NCBI RefSeq assembly: GCF_003048675.2
Contig: NZ_CP060707.1
Coordinates: 558,001-622,000 of the forward strand
Direction: 5' to 3'
Length of the DNA stretch: 64,000 nt
From: Campylobacter concisus
Lineage (GTDB): Bacteria > Campylobacterota > Campylobacteria > Campylobacterales > Campylobacteraceae
The number at the start of each line of letters is the position of its first letter. Within the stretch, counting starts at the first letter, position 1. The position numbers and the translations under genes are program-made. The notes below the pieces were generated by a model that did no database searches, was not told the DNA's origin, and was given only the letters and a program-made list of their open reading frames with translations. This document shows positions 44,776 through 53,333 of the stretch, piece after piece.

Positions 44776-45786
44776 TTGGATAGAATCGTTGAAATCGAAA
44801 AAGTAAGCTTTGAAAATGACTTTGAAGTCTCGCTAAGACCTAGCAAATTTGAAGACTATATCGGTCAAGAAAAGATAAAACAAAATTTAGACGTCTTTAT
44901 AAAAGCAGCCAAAAAGCGAAACGAATGCCTAGATCACGTGCTATTTTACGGCCCTCCAGGGCTTGGTAAGACGACCCTTGCTCACATCATCGCAAACGAA
45001 ATGGGCGTGAGTATCAAAATGACTGCAGCGCCGATGATAGAAAAGAGCGGTGACCTAGCGGCGATCCTTACAAATTTACAAGAGGGCGACGTGCTTTTTA
45101 TCGACGAGATACACCGCCTAAGCCCAGCTATCGAAGAGGTGCTTTATCCTGCGATGGAGGACTTTAGGCTAGACATCATCATAGGCTCAGGGCCTGCAGC
45201 TCAGACTATCAAGATAGACTTGCCAAAATTTACGCTCATCGGCGCGACCACTCGTGCTGGCATGATCTCGGCGCCTTTAAGAGACCGCTTTGGGATGGAC
45301 TTTAGGCTGCAGTTTTACACAAGCGGCGAGCTAAGCCGTATCGTGCAGATCGCCTCTGCTAAGCTTGGCAAAGAGTGCGATAAAAATGCCTCGCTTGAGA
45401 TCGCCAAACGCTCACGTGCCACGCCAAGGATCGCCCTTAGGCTGCTAAAGCGTATCCGCGACTTTGCCGAGGTAAATGACGAGCAAATCATCAGTCACGA
45501 GCGCGCAAAAGAGGGGCTTAATGCGCTTGGTGTAAATTCGCTTGGATTTGATGAGATGGATATTAGGTATTTAGAAATTTTAATGCAAGCAAGGCGCCGT
45601 CCTATGGGGCTTAGCACGATCGCAGCGGCACTTAGTGAGGACGAGGGCACGGTTGAGGACGTCATAGAGCCATATCTGCTTGCAAATGGCTTTATTGAGC
45701 GCACCGCAAAGGGCAGGATCGCAAGTGCGAAGTGTTTTGAGACCTTTAACGTCAAGATCGACATCGAAAAAGGGCTTTTTGAGTAG
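44776..45786 (+). CDS. ruvB: Holliday junction branch-migration helicase RuvB
   Basis: Hexameric AAA+ motor that moves Holliday junctions with RuvA during recombination repair. Walker A is GPPGLGKTT, Walker B is LFIDEIHRL, and the sensor region is [19 protein letters not shown]. The C-terminal winged helix includes [23 protein letters not shown]. At 336 aa it is standard. The start codon is TTG at 44776, preceded by AGAAGGAAA. It is 49 bp after the kinase gene and 23 bp before the next gene. Confidence 0.97.
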   Translation: MDRIVEIEKVSFENDFEVSLRPSKFEDYIGQEKIKQNLDVFIKAAKKRNECLDHVLFYGPPGLGKTTLAHIIANEMGVSIKMTAAPMIEKSGDLAAILTNLQEGDVLFIDEIHRLSPAIEEVLYPAMEDFRLDIIIGSGPAAQTIKIDLPKFTLIGATTRAGMISAPLRDRFGMDFRLQFYTSGELSRIVQIASAKLGKECDKNASLEIAKRSRATPRIALRLLKRIRDFAEVNDEQIISHERAKEGLNALGVNSLGFDEMDIRYLEILMQARRRPMGLSTIAAALSEDEGTVEDVIEPYLLANGFIERTAKGRIASAKCFETFNVKIDIEKGLFE

Positions 45787-45809
45787 CGAAATTTAAATTT
45801 GGAGCAAAA

Positions 45810-46889
45810 ATGGGCGAGCCACATCTTTGTCCTAAGTGCAAGCAAAGGACGATTTACTTTGACGGGATCTGCTACTGGTGCAGGCAAAAAGAGAAGCTGG
45901 AATTTTACGAGGGCCTAAGCGAGGACGAGATCAAAAAGAGGCAGAAAAATATCCTCGCTCACATTGACGAGCTAGATAAATTTGATGAAATTTACAGCGA
46001 CCTCACATATATTTTTTATCTGCATGACATTTGCGATGAGCAGATCATTAATGAGCTGACAAAAAACGGCGAGTACTATCCACCTGAAATTTACAAAAAG
46101 GCTTCAACAAAGATCAGAGATGAGCTTATAAGCAGGCTCTCAAACGAAGAAAATATAGTCAAGCTAAATCACATCCTCTCGGCACTTGCCTGGCAGGGCG
46201 ATGAGGTAGTAAGGGAGCTATTTTTTAAGCTTTATGGTGCGCCAAAGCCTTGGAAGACGAAGCTTTATGCCGACACTGATGGATACTCGCAGACTGCTGG
46301 CTGGAGCTTTGATAGCAGTGGCAAGAGAAGAAGCCTAGTTTTTGATAAGTGCTTTACCTGCCAGCCAAGTCAAAGCGCAGACGCAAGCGTTAAATTTAAA
46401 GCAGCAAATGATGAAAAGTGTAAATTTTGTAGCGGCGAAATGGTGGAGCTTAGTATCAAAAAAGAGAGCCTAAAGCGACTTGAGCTAGAGCTTAAAAATG
46501 ACGCTGTGCTTAAATTTTGTCCAACCTGTGTTGGTTTTGTGCAGTACTTTTGCCAAAATGATGGCAGTAGTGTGCAAACTGACACCGTTGGTGATGGTGA
46601 GAGCGAAGACTATGTAAGAGAGGCTGTGGCAACGCTTGACGGGCAGAAATTTGAGCTAGCAAACGAGGTCTGTATGCACTATGCGGCTATGATTGATGGT
46701 GAAATTTTGCTTGGAGGATATCCGCAGTGGCAGCAAGACAGCGAGTATCTAGCATGCCCAAAATGTGGCAAAACGATGAGATATCTAGCGCAAATTCCTT
46801 TTGGTGCTTTGATAGACGGCGAGGGCACGATCTATATGCAAATTTGTGATGAGTGCGAGGTCGTCGGAGCAAATTTCCAGTGCACGTAA
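45810..46889 (+). CDS. Hypothetical zinc-ribbon protein
   Basis: Soluble protein of 359 aa with several CxxC pairs. The first, CPKCKQRTIYFDGICYWCRQ, makes an N-terminal zinc ribbon. Further pairs are CFTC, CKFC, CPTC and near the end CPKCGKTMRYLAQIPF with ICDEC. The C-terminal block GGYPQWQQDSEYLACPKCGK resembles DUF1963 (YwqG-like) proteins, where a GG-P-W segment precedes a CxxC. That is a resemblance only. The start has GGAGC upstream and follows ruvB by 23 bp. The role is unknown; a metal-binding structural role is the least that can be said. Confidence 0.8.
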   Translation: MGEPHLCPKCKQRTIYFDGICYWCRQKEKLEFYEGLSEDEIKKRQKNILAHIDELDKFDEIYSDLTYIFYLHDICDEQIINELTKNGEYYPPEIYKKASTKIRDELISRLSNEENIVKLNHILSALAWQGDEVVRELFFKLYGAPKPWKTKLYADTDGYSQTAGWSFDSSGKRRSLVFDKCFTCQPSQSADASVKFKAANDEKCKFCSGEMVELSIKKESLKRLELELKNDAVLKFCPTCVGFVQYFCQNDGSSVQTDTVGDGESEDYVREAVATLDGQKFELANEVCMHYAAMIDGEILLGGYPQWQQDSEYLACPKCGKTMRYLAQIPFGALIDGEGTIYMQICDECEVVGANFQCT

Positions 46890-47063
46890 AAGGTTAAATT
46901 TATAGAAGCTTTTGAGCTAGAAAATTTACGTAAGGCATAAATTTATCTGAATTTGCTAAGCATCAGTGCCACGCTAAAATGCCAAAAGCCCACTCTTTGC
47001 AAATTTGGTGCCAAAGCGTTTTAGCAAATTTATCAAGCAAATGAGTAGCTTTGATAAATCTGC

Positions 47064-47069
47064 TATAAT
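47064..47069 (+). promoter_or_regulatory. Extended -10 promoter before the PerM-like gene
   Basis: TGCTATAAT (TATAAT at 47064-47069) lies 23 bp before the start at 47092, with AAGGGAGCG as ribosome site. The 202-bp spacer before it shows no gene; it does contain a loose inverted repeat around GCCACGCTAAAA and TTTTAGCA. Confidence 0.5.
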
Positions 47070-47091
47070 TACCCCATTTTAAGGGAGCGAG

Positions 47092-48132
47092 ATGAATAAT
47101 AGGCTATTTTTTGGAATTTTTGCGTTTTGTGCTTTGGCTTTGGTGGTCTATCTTTTTAAACCATTTTTACTTGACATTTTTATCGCAGCACTGCTCGCGG
47201 TGGCTGTTGCAAACGTGCAGATCGCATTTTTAACGCTTACTAAAAACCGCAAAACGCTCTCGTCAGGACTTACGACATTTGCACTTCTTTGTTTGTTTAT
47301 CGCGCCACTTCTTTACGCAGTCGTAGAGATCGCAAAATACGCAGCTGGCTTTGATATAAACAACGTCACGAAGACCATTGAATTTATTAAAAACTATGAT
47401 TTTAGCCTGCCAGAGTCGATAAATTTCTTAGAGCCGAGGATAAAGGAATTTATAAGTGGCCTTGATCTTAAGCTGCTCTTTTCACAACTAGCGGCAAATC
47501 TCGCGAGCCTTGGCAAGCTAAGCCTTAAATTTGGCGTCGATATGATCATCATCCTGGTCTTTTTCTTCTTTTGCAACCTTTATGGCAACGAGCTTATCAA
47601 CTATTTAAAAGAGTCTTTGCCGCTTAAAAAAGACGACACTGAGTTTTTGCTAAGCGAGGTTGGCAACGTGATGAGCGTCGTTTTTTACTCAACCATTGCA
47701 AATATGATCATCCAAGGCTTTTTATTTGCCATTATCACCAGTTTTTACGGCTACGACGGTGTGCTAACTGGCATATTTTTTAGCTTCGCCTCGCTCATCC
47801 CAGTCGTTGGCGGTCTGCTAGCTTGGGCGCCTATTAGTATTTATGAGTTTGCAAATGGTAATACAGCAGCTGCTATCACGATCGCACTTTACACCATCAT
47901 CGTGATCTCGTTTGGCGCTGATACCTTGCTAAAGCCACTTGTCATTAAATTTATAAACTCAAAACTAGTCAAGATACCAACAAAGATAAATGAGCTACTC
48001 ATCTTTTTTGCGATGATTGCTGGTATCACGACGTTTGGCTTCTGGGGCGTGATACTTGGGCCTGCGATCGTGACATTTTTTGTCTCAACGATCAAGCTTT
48101 ACACGCTTTTGCGAGAGAGAAATTTCGTATAA
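47092..48132 (+). CDS. AI-2E/PerM family transporter
   Basis: Inner-membrane permease-like protein (346 aa, about seven or eight helices). The C-terminal family core is typical: GVLTGIFFSFASLIPVVGGL followed by LAWAPISIY, then the last helices with TFGFWGVILGPAIVTFF. The N-terminal pair of helices is separated from the rest by a large soluble loop (residues ~85-150). Members have been linked to autoinducer-2 export or ion transport; function here is not known. It is followed after 14 bp by the HIT-protein gene, so the two are probably co-transcribed. Confidence 0.88.
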   Translation: MNNRLFFGIFAFCALALVVYLFKPFLLDIFIAALLAVAVANVQIAFLTLTKNRKTLSSGLTTFALLCLFIAPLLYAVVEIAKYAAGFDINNVTKTIEFIKNYDFSLPESINFLEPRIKEFISGLDLKLLFSQLAANLASLGKLSLKFGVDMIIILVFFFFCNLYGNELINYLKESLPLKKDDTEFLLSEVGNVMSVVFYSTIANMIIQGFLFAIITSFYGYDGVLTGIFFSFASLIPVVGGLLAWAPISIYEFANGNTAAAITIALYTIIVISFGADTLLKPLVIKFINSKLVKIPTKINELLIFFAMIAGITTFGFWGVILGPAIVTFFVSTIKLYTLLRERNFV

Positions 48133-48146
48133 AATAGGGGCAAAAT

Positions 48147-48518
48147 ATGATATATGAAGATAAATTTATAAGGGTTGAGCGCGAAGAGAACGAGCTTCCG
48201 TGGGTGAAAATTTTTACAGCTAAGCCCTACCGCGAGCTAAGTGACTGCGATGAGGCGAGTAGAGCTAGGCTTTTTGAGGCGATGCTGGTGGCTGAAAAGG
48301 CGATGCTTGAGTTTTATAAACCAACTAAGATAAACATCGCGAGCTTTGGAAACTACGTGCCACACGTGCATATTCACGTCATTGCGAGATTTGAAAATGA
48401 TGCATTTTTCCCAGATAGCGTTTGGGCTAGCCCCAAAAGAAAAAGCGAGCTTGAGCTGCCTAAATTTGATGAGTTTGCTAAATTTTTAGAAAAAAAACTA
48501 AGGCTTAGTTTTGAGTAA
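48147..48518 (+). CDS. HIT family nucleotide-binding protein
   Basis: Small HIT-fold protein (123 aa). The histidine triad is HVHIHVIARF at residues 74-83 (HxHxH). The N-terminal part DKFIRVEREENELPWVKIFT replaces the usual CxxC zinc motif of some HIT proteins, so it belongs to the branch without that zinc site. Family members hydrolyse or transfer nucleoside phosphoramidates or dinucleotides. It overlaps the next gene by 8 bp, and the start has GGGGC upstream. Confidence 0.9.
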   Translation: MIYEDKFIRVEREENELPWVKIFTAKPYRELSDCDEASRARLFEAMLVAEKAMLEFYKPTKINIASFGNYVPHVHIHVIARFENDAFFPDSVWASPKRKSELELPKFDEFAKFLEKKLRLSFE

Positions 48519-49398
48519 ATACAAAAAATATTTTAATATCTATATCGTTTTAGTCGTTTTTGCGCTACTTGGCAGCCTATTTTACTTTCTTTACAGCTCA
48601 TACATGGCTGAAAAAAAGCAAAACAATATGCGCGTCTTTTTTGACTACCACGTAAAGCAGCTAAACAAAAGCATCGATGATGAGAAATTTTCATCAATGG
48701 CGATCTCGATCCTGCTTGCTCAAAATGAGTCTATACAGATGTGTTTGCTGGGTCAAAACCGCGATGAGTGCGTAAAAAACATCGAAAATTTGACCAAAAC
48801 TCTTGGCGCAGCGTCGATGTATAACAACATCAAGCTTCATCTTTACGACAAAGATCTAAAAAGCTACGTAAGAAGCTGGGATCTAAACAGATATGGCGAT
48901 ATGATCGCTAGTGGTAGGTTTTTAGTCCAAGAGTCAAGGCGTCAAGATAGACCCATGGTTGGCATCGAGGCATGGTATGCTGGAGTGCATATAAGGGCTG
49001 TTTCAAATGTGATGCATGAGGGTAAAAACATCGGTAGCATCGAGGTTTTGCTAAACTACGACTCACTTGGAAATTTTTATAAAACGCAAGGCATAGACCT
49101 TTTCGTGCTCCTATCAAAAGATAAGATGCCAGCACACAAAAGCGCGCCGAGTGATCAAATTTTAAGGGATTATTACATCGAAAATTTGAGCAGTGCAAAT
49201 TTAAATATAGTTGGAATTTTGCGTGACATAGACCTTAAAAAGTATGAATTTTACGTATATAAGACACACTATTTTTGTGTTGTGCCGCTACTTGATGCTA
49301 GCAACACGCAGATAGGCTACTACGTCCTTCATGTAAATGCCGACGAAAAAGAGCGAAATATCTCGCAAAACTATCTTGAATCAGAAGAGCTTTTTTAA
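48511..49398 (+). CDS. Single-pass Cache-type sensor protein without an output domain
   Basis: 295-aa protein with one N-terminal transmembrane helix (residues ~9-30, IYIVLVVFALLGSLFYFLY) and a large periplasmic part that resembles the double-Cache ligand-binding domain of chemoreceptors (for example LHLYDKDLKSYVRSWDL and SNVMHEGKNIGSIEVLLNY). No HAMP, methyl-accepting, kinase or cyclase part follows; the chain ends ESEELF. It starts at TTG inside the HIT gene end. It may act as a binding partner for another receptor or as a solute sensor of unknown kind. The lack of an output domain is the odd feature and no frameshifted continuation is seen downstream. Confidence 0.78.
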   Translation: MSKYKKYFNIYIVLVVFALLGSLFYFLYSSYMAEKKQNNMRVFFDYHVKQLNKSIDDEKFSSMAISILLAQNESIQMCLLGQNRDECVKNIENLTKTLGAASMYNNIKLHLYDKDLKSYVRSWDLNRYGDMIASGRFLVQESRRQDRPMVGIEAWYAGVHIRAVSNVMHEGKNIGSIEVLLNYDSLGNFYKTQGIDLFVLLSKDKMPAHKSAPSDQILRDYYIENLSSANLNIVGILRDIDLKKYEFYVYKTHYFCVVPLLDASNTQIGYYVLHVNADEKERNISQNYLESEELF

Positions 49399-49484
49399 AT
49401 TTAAAAAGTATGCTCTAGCGCTTTGGTGTTGATAGAGCTTTTTGCAGAGTTTTTATGGGCTACTTTTAAATTTGGAGTATAAAT

Positions 49485-50300
49485 TTAACCCTGATACGAA
49501 AACTCTTCGCTTGGGAAAATTTTGTTTTTTACTTCGTTAGCGTAGCTTTGCACGCCTTTTCGCACAAGAGTGGCTCCGTCAAGATAGCGCTTGACAAATT
49601 TAGGTTTAAAGTCCTCGAAAAATCCCAACATATCAGACCAGACAAGCACCTGCCCATCGACGTCTGACCCAGAGCCTATGCCCACAACTGGCACACGAAC
49701 CTGCCTTGTTATCTCGCTTGCCACGTTGCTAAGCGTGCCTTCAAGCAGTATGCCAAACGCACCAGCTTGCTCAAATGCCAAAGCCTCATCAACCAGCCTT
49801 TTTGCCTCAAGCTCGCTTCTGCCTTTTATCTTATATCCGCCCTCAAATTTAAAAAACTGCGGTTTTAGTCCGATGTGAGCCATCACGTTTATGCCCTCTT
49901 CGCAGAGGCGCTTTACTAAATTTACCTGATGCATGCCAACTTCAAGCTTCACCGCATCGGCATTTGTCTGCTTAAAAAATTTCATCGCATTTTTGATCGC
50001 TTGTTTTTCGTTTGTGTAGCTGCCAAATGGCATATCAGCTAGGATAAAAGTCTTTTTAGCACCGGCACAAACGGCCTTTGTGTGATAAAGCATGGTGCTC
50101 ATATCGGCACTTAGCGTGCTCTCTTTCATGTTAAAGCTCATATTTAAGCTATCGCCAACAAGGATAACATCAGCATAATCATCAAAAATCTTCGCAAATA
50201 GCGCATCATAGGCGGTTATCATCACGATAGGCTCGACGCCTTTTTTGTTTTTTATATCATTTATAGTGAGTTTTTTCTTTGCGATTGTTTCATCTTTCAT
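49485..50300 (-). CDS. panB: 3-methyl-2-oxobutanoate hydroxymethyltransferase
   Basis: First enzyme of pantothenate (coenzyme A) synthesis. It transfers a hydroxymethyl group from methylene-THF to ketoisovalerate. The start MKDETIAKKKLTINDIKNKK at 50298-50300 is preferred to one 81 bp upstream that would run into the Hpt promoter. Motifs: MITAYDALFAKIFD, VGDSLNMSFN (metal-binding Asp), ADMPFGSY, VKLEVG and LLEGT, then IGIGSGSDVDGQVLV. At 271 aa it is normal length. It is divergent from the Hpt gene. The panC and panD genes are not in the window. Confidence 0.94.
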   Translation of the reverse strand: MKDETIAKKKLTINDIKNKKGVEPIVMITAYDALFAKIFDDYADVILVGDSLNMSFNMKESTLSADMSTMLYHTKAVCAGAKKTFILADMPFGSYTNEKQAIKNAMKFFKQTNADAVKLEVGMHQVNLVKRLCEEGINVMAHIGLKPQFFKFEGGYKIKGRSELEAKRLVDEALAFEQAGAFGILLEGTLSNVASEITRQVRVPVVGIGSGSDVDGQVLVWSDMLGFFEDFKPKFVKRYLDGATLVRKGVQSYANEVKNKIFPSEEFSYQG

Positions 50301-50353
50301 GGCTAAGTCCGGTAAATTTTGTGATAATGCTAACAATTTTATCAAAATTTTGC

Positions 50354-50359
50354 TACAAT
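50354..50359 (+). promoter_or_regulatory. Extended -10 promoter before the Hpt gene
   Basis: TTTGCTACAAT (TACAAT at 50354-50359) lies 27 bp before the start at 50386, with AAGGA as ribosome site in between. Confidence 0.45.
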
Positions 50360-50385
50360 TACGCCAATTTCTTAAGGACATGAAA

Positions 50386-50790
50386 ATGGGTATATTAAAA
50401 AGGCTTGAAGTCGATTATTCTTATGATATAGTTGAGGAGTTTCTCTCTCACTACACTTTGATGTGCGATTTACTTGAGCCTTTGATAATAAATTTAGGAA
50501 GAGCTGACAAGTATAAGGAGAGCATTTTAGAGCTTTCTAGGATCTTTCACAATATCAAATCAGCAGCAGGTTTTATGCATCTTGACCCGATCTTGAAACT
50601 AACGACTTTGGCTGAAGAGGTCACTCAAGAGGCTAGAAGCTTAAAAGGTCCAGCAAATGATAAATTTATAGATTGGTTGCTGCTTATTAGCGATCAGTTT
50701 CATAAATACAAAGGCGACGTCGAGAAAGACCTAGAGTATTTTAGCGTCCTTGAGCCAAAGATCATTGACGTACCTGCAAAACTTGACTAA
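50386..50790 (+). CDS. Stand-alone histidine phosphotransfer (Hpt) domain protein
   Basis: 134-aa helical protein with the Hpt motif FHNIKSAAGFMH (His followed by xxKS), like the P1 domain of CheA or the Hpt parts of phosphorelays. The start at 50386 is chosen over one 6 bp upstream and a longer reading from 50245, because AAGGA sits 7 nt before it. No kinase or regulator gene is beside it. It could shuttle phosphate between a hybrid kinase and a regulator encoded elsewhere, or dock with the chemotaxis system. tmRNA follows directly. Confidence 0.8.
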   Translation: MGILKRLEVDYSYDIVEEFLSHYTLMCDLLEPLIINLGRADKYKESILELSRIFHNIKSAAGFMHLDPILKLTTLAEEVTQEARSLKGPANDKFIDWLLLISDQFHKYKGDVEKDLEYFSVLEPKIIDVPAKLD

Positions 50791-50820
50791 ACAATCCAAC
50801 TAAACCATTTCATTTTTTAT

Positions 50821-51179
50821 GGGAGCGATTTGGCTTCGACAGGAGCAGAGTGTGTACGGTGGCACGTCGCTTTGAGCAAAGCGTAAAAAGCTCAAATTAA
50901 ATTTAAACGCAAACAACGTTAATTTCGCTCCTGCTTACGCTAAAGCTGCGTAAGTTCAGTTGAGCCTCGCTTTGTCTCATTCTAGCTAGGATGTAAGCGA
51001 GTAATTTAGCTAGAGTAGGCCAGCAAAGTGACTGCTTGCTAGCTGAAATTTTAGTCTTAGTCTAAATTTTGGTTTTGGAAAGTGAGCCTTTTTAGATGAA
51101 ATTTTCACTTTTGCTAAGCGTGTAGAGGCTGTATGGATTTTGTTTTTGGACAGGGGTTCGATCCCCCTCGCTTCCACCA
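50821..51179 (+). ncRNA. ssrA: tmRNA (transfer-messenger RNA)
   Basis: Rescues stalled ribosomes and tags the unfinished protein. The 5' end GGGAGCGA pairs with TCGCTTCC near the 3' end to form the acceptor stem, and the 3' end has GGGGTTCGATCCCC (T-arm) and CCA encoded at 51177-51179. The tag frame starts with GCA at 50909 and ends with TAA at 50951-50953, reading ANNVNFAPAYAKAA; the C. jejuni tag is the same except for Lys at the fifth position (from memory). The pseudoknot regions between are rich in GC stretches. Ends are sharp; the RNA is about 359 nt. Confidence 0.95.
50909..50953 (+). other. Proteolysis tag reading frame within tmRNA
   Basis: Fourteen codons, ANNVNFAPAYAKAA, followed by TAA. 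The two final alanines are the signal for ClpXP-type proteases. Confidence 0.9.
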
Positions 51180-51256
51180 TCTTACTTTAAATTTCTTTTT
51201 TATTCTACGATTTAAATATTATTTGAAATTTTACTTATTTTTTAAAAAATATAAAT

Positions 51257-51281
51257 TACAATATTTAAAAAACAAAGGAGG
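51257..51281 (+). promoter_or_regulatory. Promoter and strong ribosome site of the WG-repeat gene
   Basis: TACAAT at 51257-51262 lies 24 bp before the start codon. AAAGGAGG (51274-51281) is one of the strongest ribosome sites in the window, 5 nt before the ATG. The gene thus seems equipped for good expression. Confidence 0.5.
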
Positions 51282-51286
51282 CTTAT

Positions 51287-53083
51287 ATGGTAAAAGAGTT
51301 TGATTATGTTGGTGATTTTAAAGAAGGTTTAGCAATGGCTGTAAAAAATGGTAAATATGGCTTTATAAATACTAGAGGAGAAGAAATTGTAGAGTGTAAA
51401 TTTGATTTTATTAGCACTTTTTATGAGGGCTTTGCTAGTTTAAAAAAAGATAGTAAATATGGTTTTATAAATACCAAAGGAGAAGAAGTTATAGAGTGCA
51501 AATTCGACTATGTTGACGATTTTAAAAATGGCTTTGCTAAGGTCCAAAAAAATGGTAAATATGGCTTTATTAATACCAAAGGCGAGGAAGTTATAGAGTG
51601 TAAATTTGATGATGCTTGTGATTTTAAAGATAGCTTTTTTAAGGTTGAAAAGAATGGTAAGTGGGGATTAATTAATACAAAAAACGAACAGATTTTAGAA
51701 TGTAAATTTAATAATATTGGCGAGTTTAAAGATGGTTTTGCAGAGGTTGAAATAGATTATAAATATGGGTTTATAAATACCAAAGGTGAGCAAATTATAA
51801 AGTGCGAGTTTAACCACGTCTATTTTTTTAAAAACGGATTTGTTGCACTTAATAAAGATGGTAAATTTGATGTTTTTACAATTAATGGTGAGAAGATCAA
51901 TGGATGTTTATTTGATGATTTTAAATACTTTAGTGAGGATTTTGCAAGCGTTAAAAAAGATGGCAAATGGGGATTTGTAAACATCAAAATGGAACAGGTT
52001 ATAGAATACAAATTTGATTATGCTAGTTCTTTTAAAGAAGGCTTAGCTGCTGTTAAAAAAAATGATAGATATGGATATATAAACAAAAATGGTGTGCAAG
52101 TTATAGAGTATAAATTTGATGATGCTGGAGATTTTGGAAATGGTTTTGCTAAAGTTAAAAAAGATAATAAATGGATGTATATAAATATTGATGGTGAAAA
52201 GGTCATAGGATGTAGTAGATTTGATGACACTTTAAAGTGTAGCGAGGGTTTAATTGTAATAAGAAAAGATGGTAAGCGCGGGTTTATAAATACCAAAGGC
52301 GAGGAAGTCATAGAGTGCAAATTTGACGATGCTTACAATTTTAATGAGGGCTTTGCCGTAGTCGAAAAAGATGGTAAATGGGGATTTATAAACGCTAGAG
52401 GCGAACAAGTTATTGAGTGTAAATTTGATGGTGTTGGTTGTTTTAGTGAGGGTTTGGCTAGGGTTAAAAAAGATCATAAATGGGGATTTATAAATACCAA
52501 GGGAGAGAAGGTTATTGAGTATAAATTTGATGATGCTTGCAATTTTAGTAAAGGTTTAGCTGAGGTTCAAATTAATAATAAAACATATAAGGTAAACATC
52601 AATGGTGATTTTATAGTCTTGGATGAAAATAAAAATAGAATAGAAATTTCAAGAGACTTTGATTGTGTGTCAAATTTTAAAGAGCACCTAGCTTTAGCCG
52701 TAAAAGACGATAAGTATGGTTTTGTCAATATTAAAGGTAAAGAAATTATAGAGTGTAAATTTAATGATGCTAATGAGTTTAGCGAGGGCTTTGCTAGTGT
52801 CAAAGAAGATGGCAAATGGGGATTTATAAACACTAGAGGTGAGCAAGTTATTGAGTGTAAATTTGATGGTGTTGGTTATTTTAGTGAGAGTTTGGCTAAG
52901 GTTAAAAAAGATCGTAAATGGGGATTTATAAACACTAGAGGTGAGCAAGTCATAGAGTATAAATTTGATAATGCTTGGAGTTTTAGTGAAGGTTTGGCTT
53001 ATGTTGAAATAGGTGGTGCATATGGATATATCAACACTAGTGGTGAAGTAATTATAGAGTATAAGAGTTTTTTTCCTTCGTAA
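51287..53083 (+). CDS. WG-repeat (KWGFIN) protein with 17 repeats
   Basis: 598-aa protein made almost wholly of about 17 units of 33-35 residues, each with a core GKWGFINTKGE followed by VIECKFDDA and F-EGFA-VKKD. Cores occur at regular steps; units 6, 9 and 13 are degenerate (GKFDVFT, NKWMYIN, NKTYKVN). Such WG repeats form beta-propeller-like or extended beta folds and are thought to mediate protein contacts. No signal peptide or membrane helix is seen, so it should be cytoplasmic. Base use is more AT-rich than the flanking core genes. Parts of the gene repeat almost exactly at the DNA level (52370-52499 and 52808-52937). Function is unknown; a role in interaction with partner proteins or defence is possible but unsupported. 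Confidence 0.9.
   Translation: MVKEFDYVGDFKEGLAMAVKNGKYGFINTRGEEIVECKFDFISTFYEGFASLKKDSKYGFINTKGEEVIECKFDYVDDFKNGFAKVQKNGKYGFINTKGEEVIECKFDDACDFKDSFFKVEKNGKWGLINTKNEQILECKFNNIGEFKDGFAEVEIDYKYGFINTKGEQIIKCEFNHVYFFKNGFVALNKDGKFDVFTINGEKINGCLFDDFKYFSEDFASVKKDGKWGFVNIKMEQVIEYKFDYASSFKEGLAAVKKNDRYGYINKNGVQVIEYKFDDAGDFGNGFAKVKKDNKWMYINIDGEKVIGCSRFDDTLKCSEGLIVIRKDGKRGFINTKGEEVIECKFDDAYNFNEGFAVVEKDGKWGFINARGEQVIECKFDGVGCFSEGLARVKKDHKWGFINTKGEKVIEYKFDDACNFSKGLAEVQINNKTYKVNINGDFIVLDENKNRIEISRDFDCVSNFKEHLALAVKDDKYGFVNIKGKEIIECKFNDANEFSEGFASVKEDGKWGFINTRGEQVIECKFDGVGYFSESLAKVKKDRKWGFINTRGEQVIEYKFDNAWSFSEGLAYVEIGGAYGYINTSGEVIIEYKSFFPS
52370..52937 (+). repeat. Near-identical direct repeats within the WG-repeat gene
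   Basis: The blocks 52370-52499 and 52808-52937 match nearly base for base over about 130 bp, offset 438 bp (146 codons). Only scattered differences are seen, for example GGCGAACAAG versus GGTGAGCAAG. This is much closer than other units of the gene and points to recent duplication or gene conversion. Confidence 0.7.
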
Positions 53084-53299
53084 TATTGTTAAATTATTAT
53101 TTGGTTTGAATTATAAAAAGGAAAGATTGTTTTTTAAACTAGCATAAAACACAAAATTGAAGTAATTCAAAAGCAAACAAAGATATTTTCTTAAAAAATT
53201 GATAGTAGAATAAATTTGAAGAAATTTTACTCGTAAAAAGGCTGGTTAAATTAAAGGTAAGCGTATAAGTTATAAACAAAAAATTTAAAACTTTAGCGG

Positions 53300-53331
53300 C
53301 CAGCCAGTTAAATTTAACTTGGCTGGTTTTT
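53300..53331. terminator. Terminator between the WG-repeat gene and sppA
   Basis: CCAGCCAGTTAA / TTAACTTGGCTGG around 53300-53326 is a long palindrome with one G-T pair, followed by TTTTT on the plus strand. It serves the WG-repeat transcript and may also stop sppA transcription from the other side. The 250-bp spacer before it shows no gene. Confidence 0.7.
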
Positions 53332-53333
53332 CA

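Noticed and set aside
51287-53083. Regular DNA repeats suggesting CRISPR or a satellite; also several antisense ORFs
   Set aside because: The repeats are codons of one long WG-repeat protein with a good start and promoter; antisense ORFs are mirror images of the repeats.
50821-53333. Genomic island inserted at the tmRNA 3' end
   Set aside because: No integrase, and no second copy of the tmRNA end (TTCGATCCCC...CTTCCACC) was found downstream. The WG gene alone is not enough to call an island.
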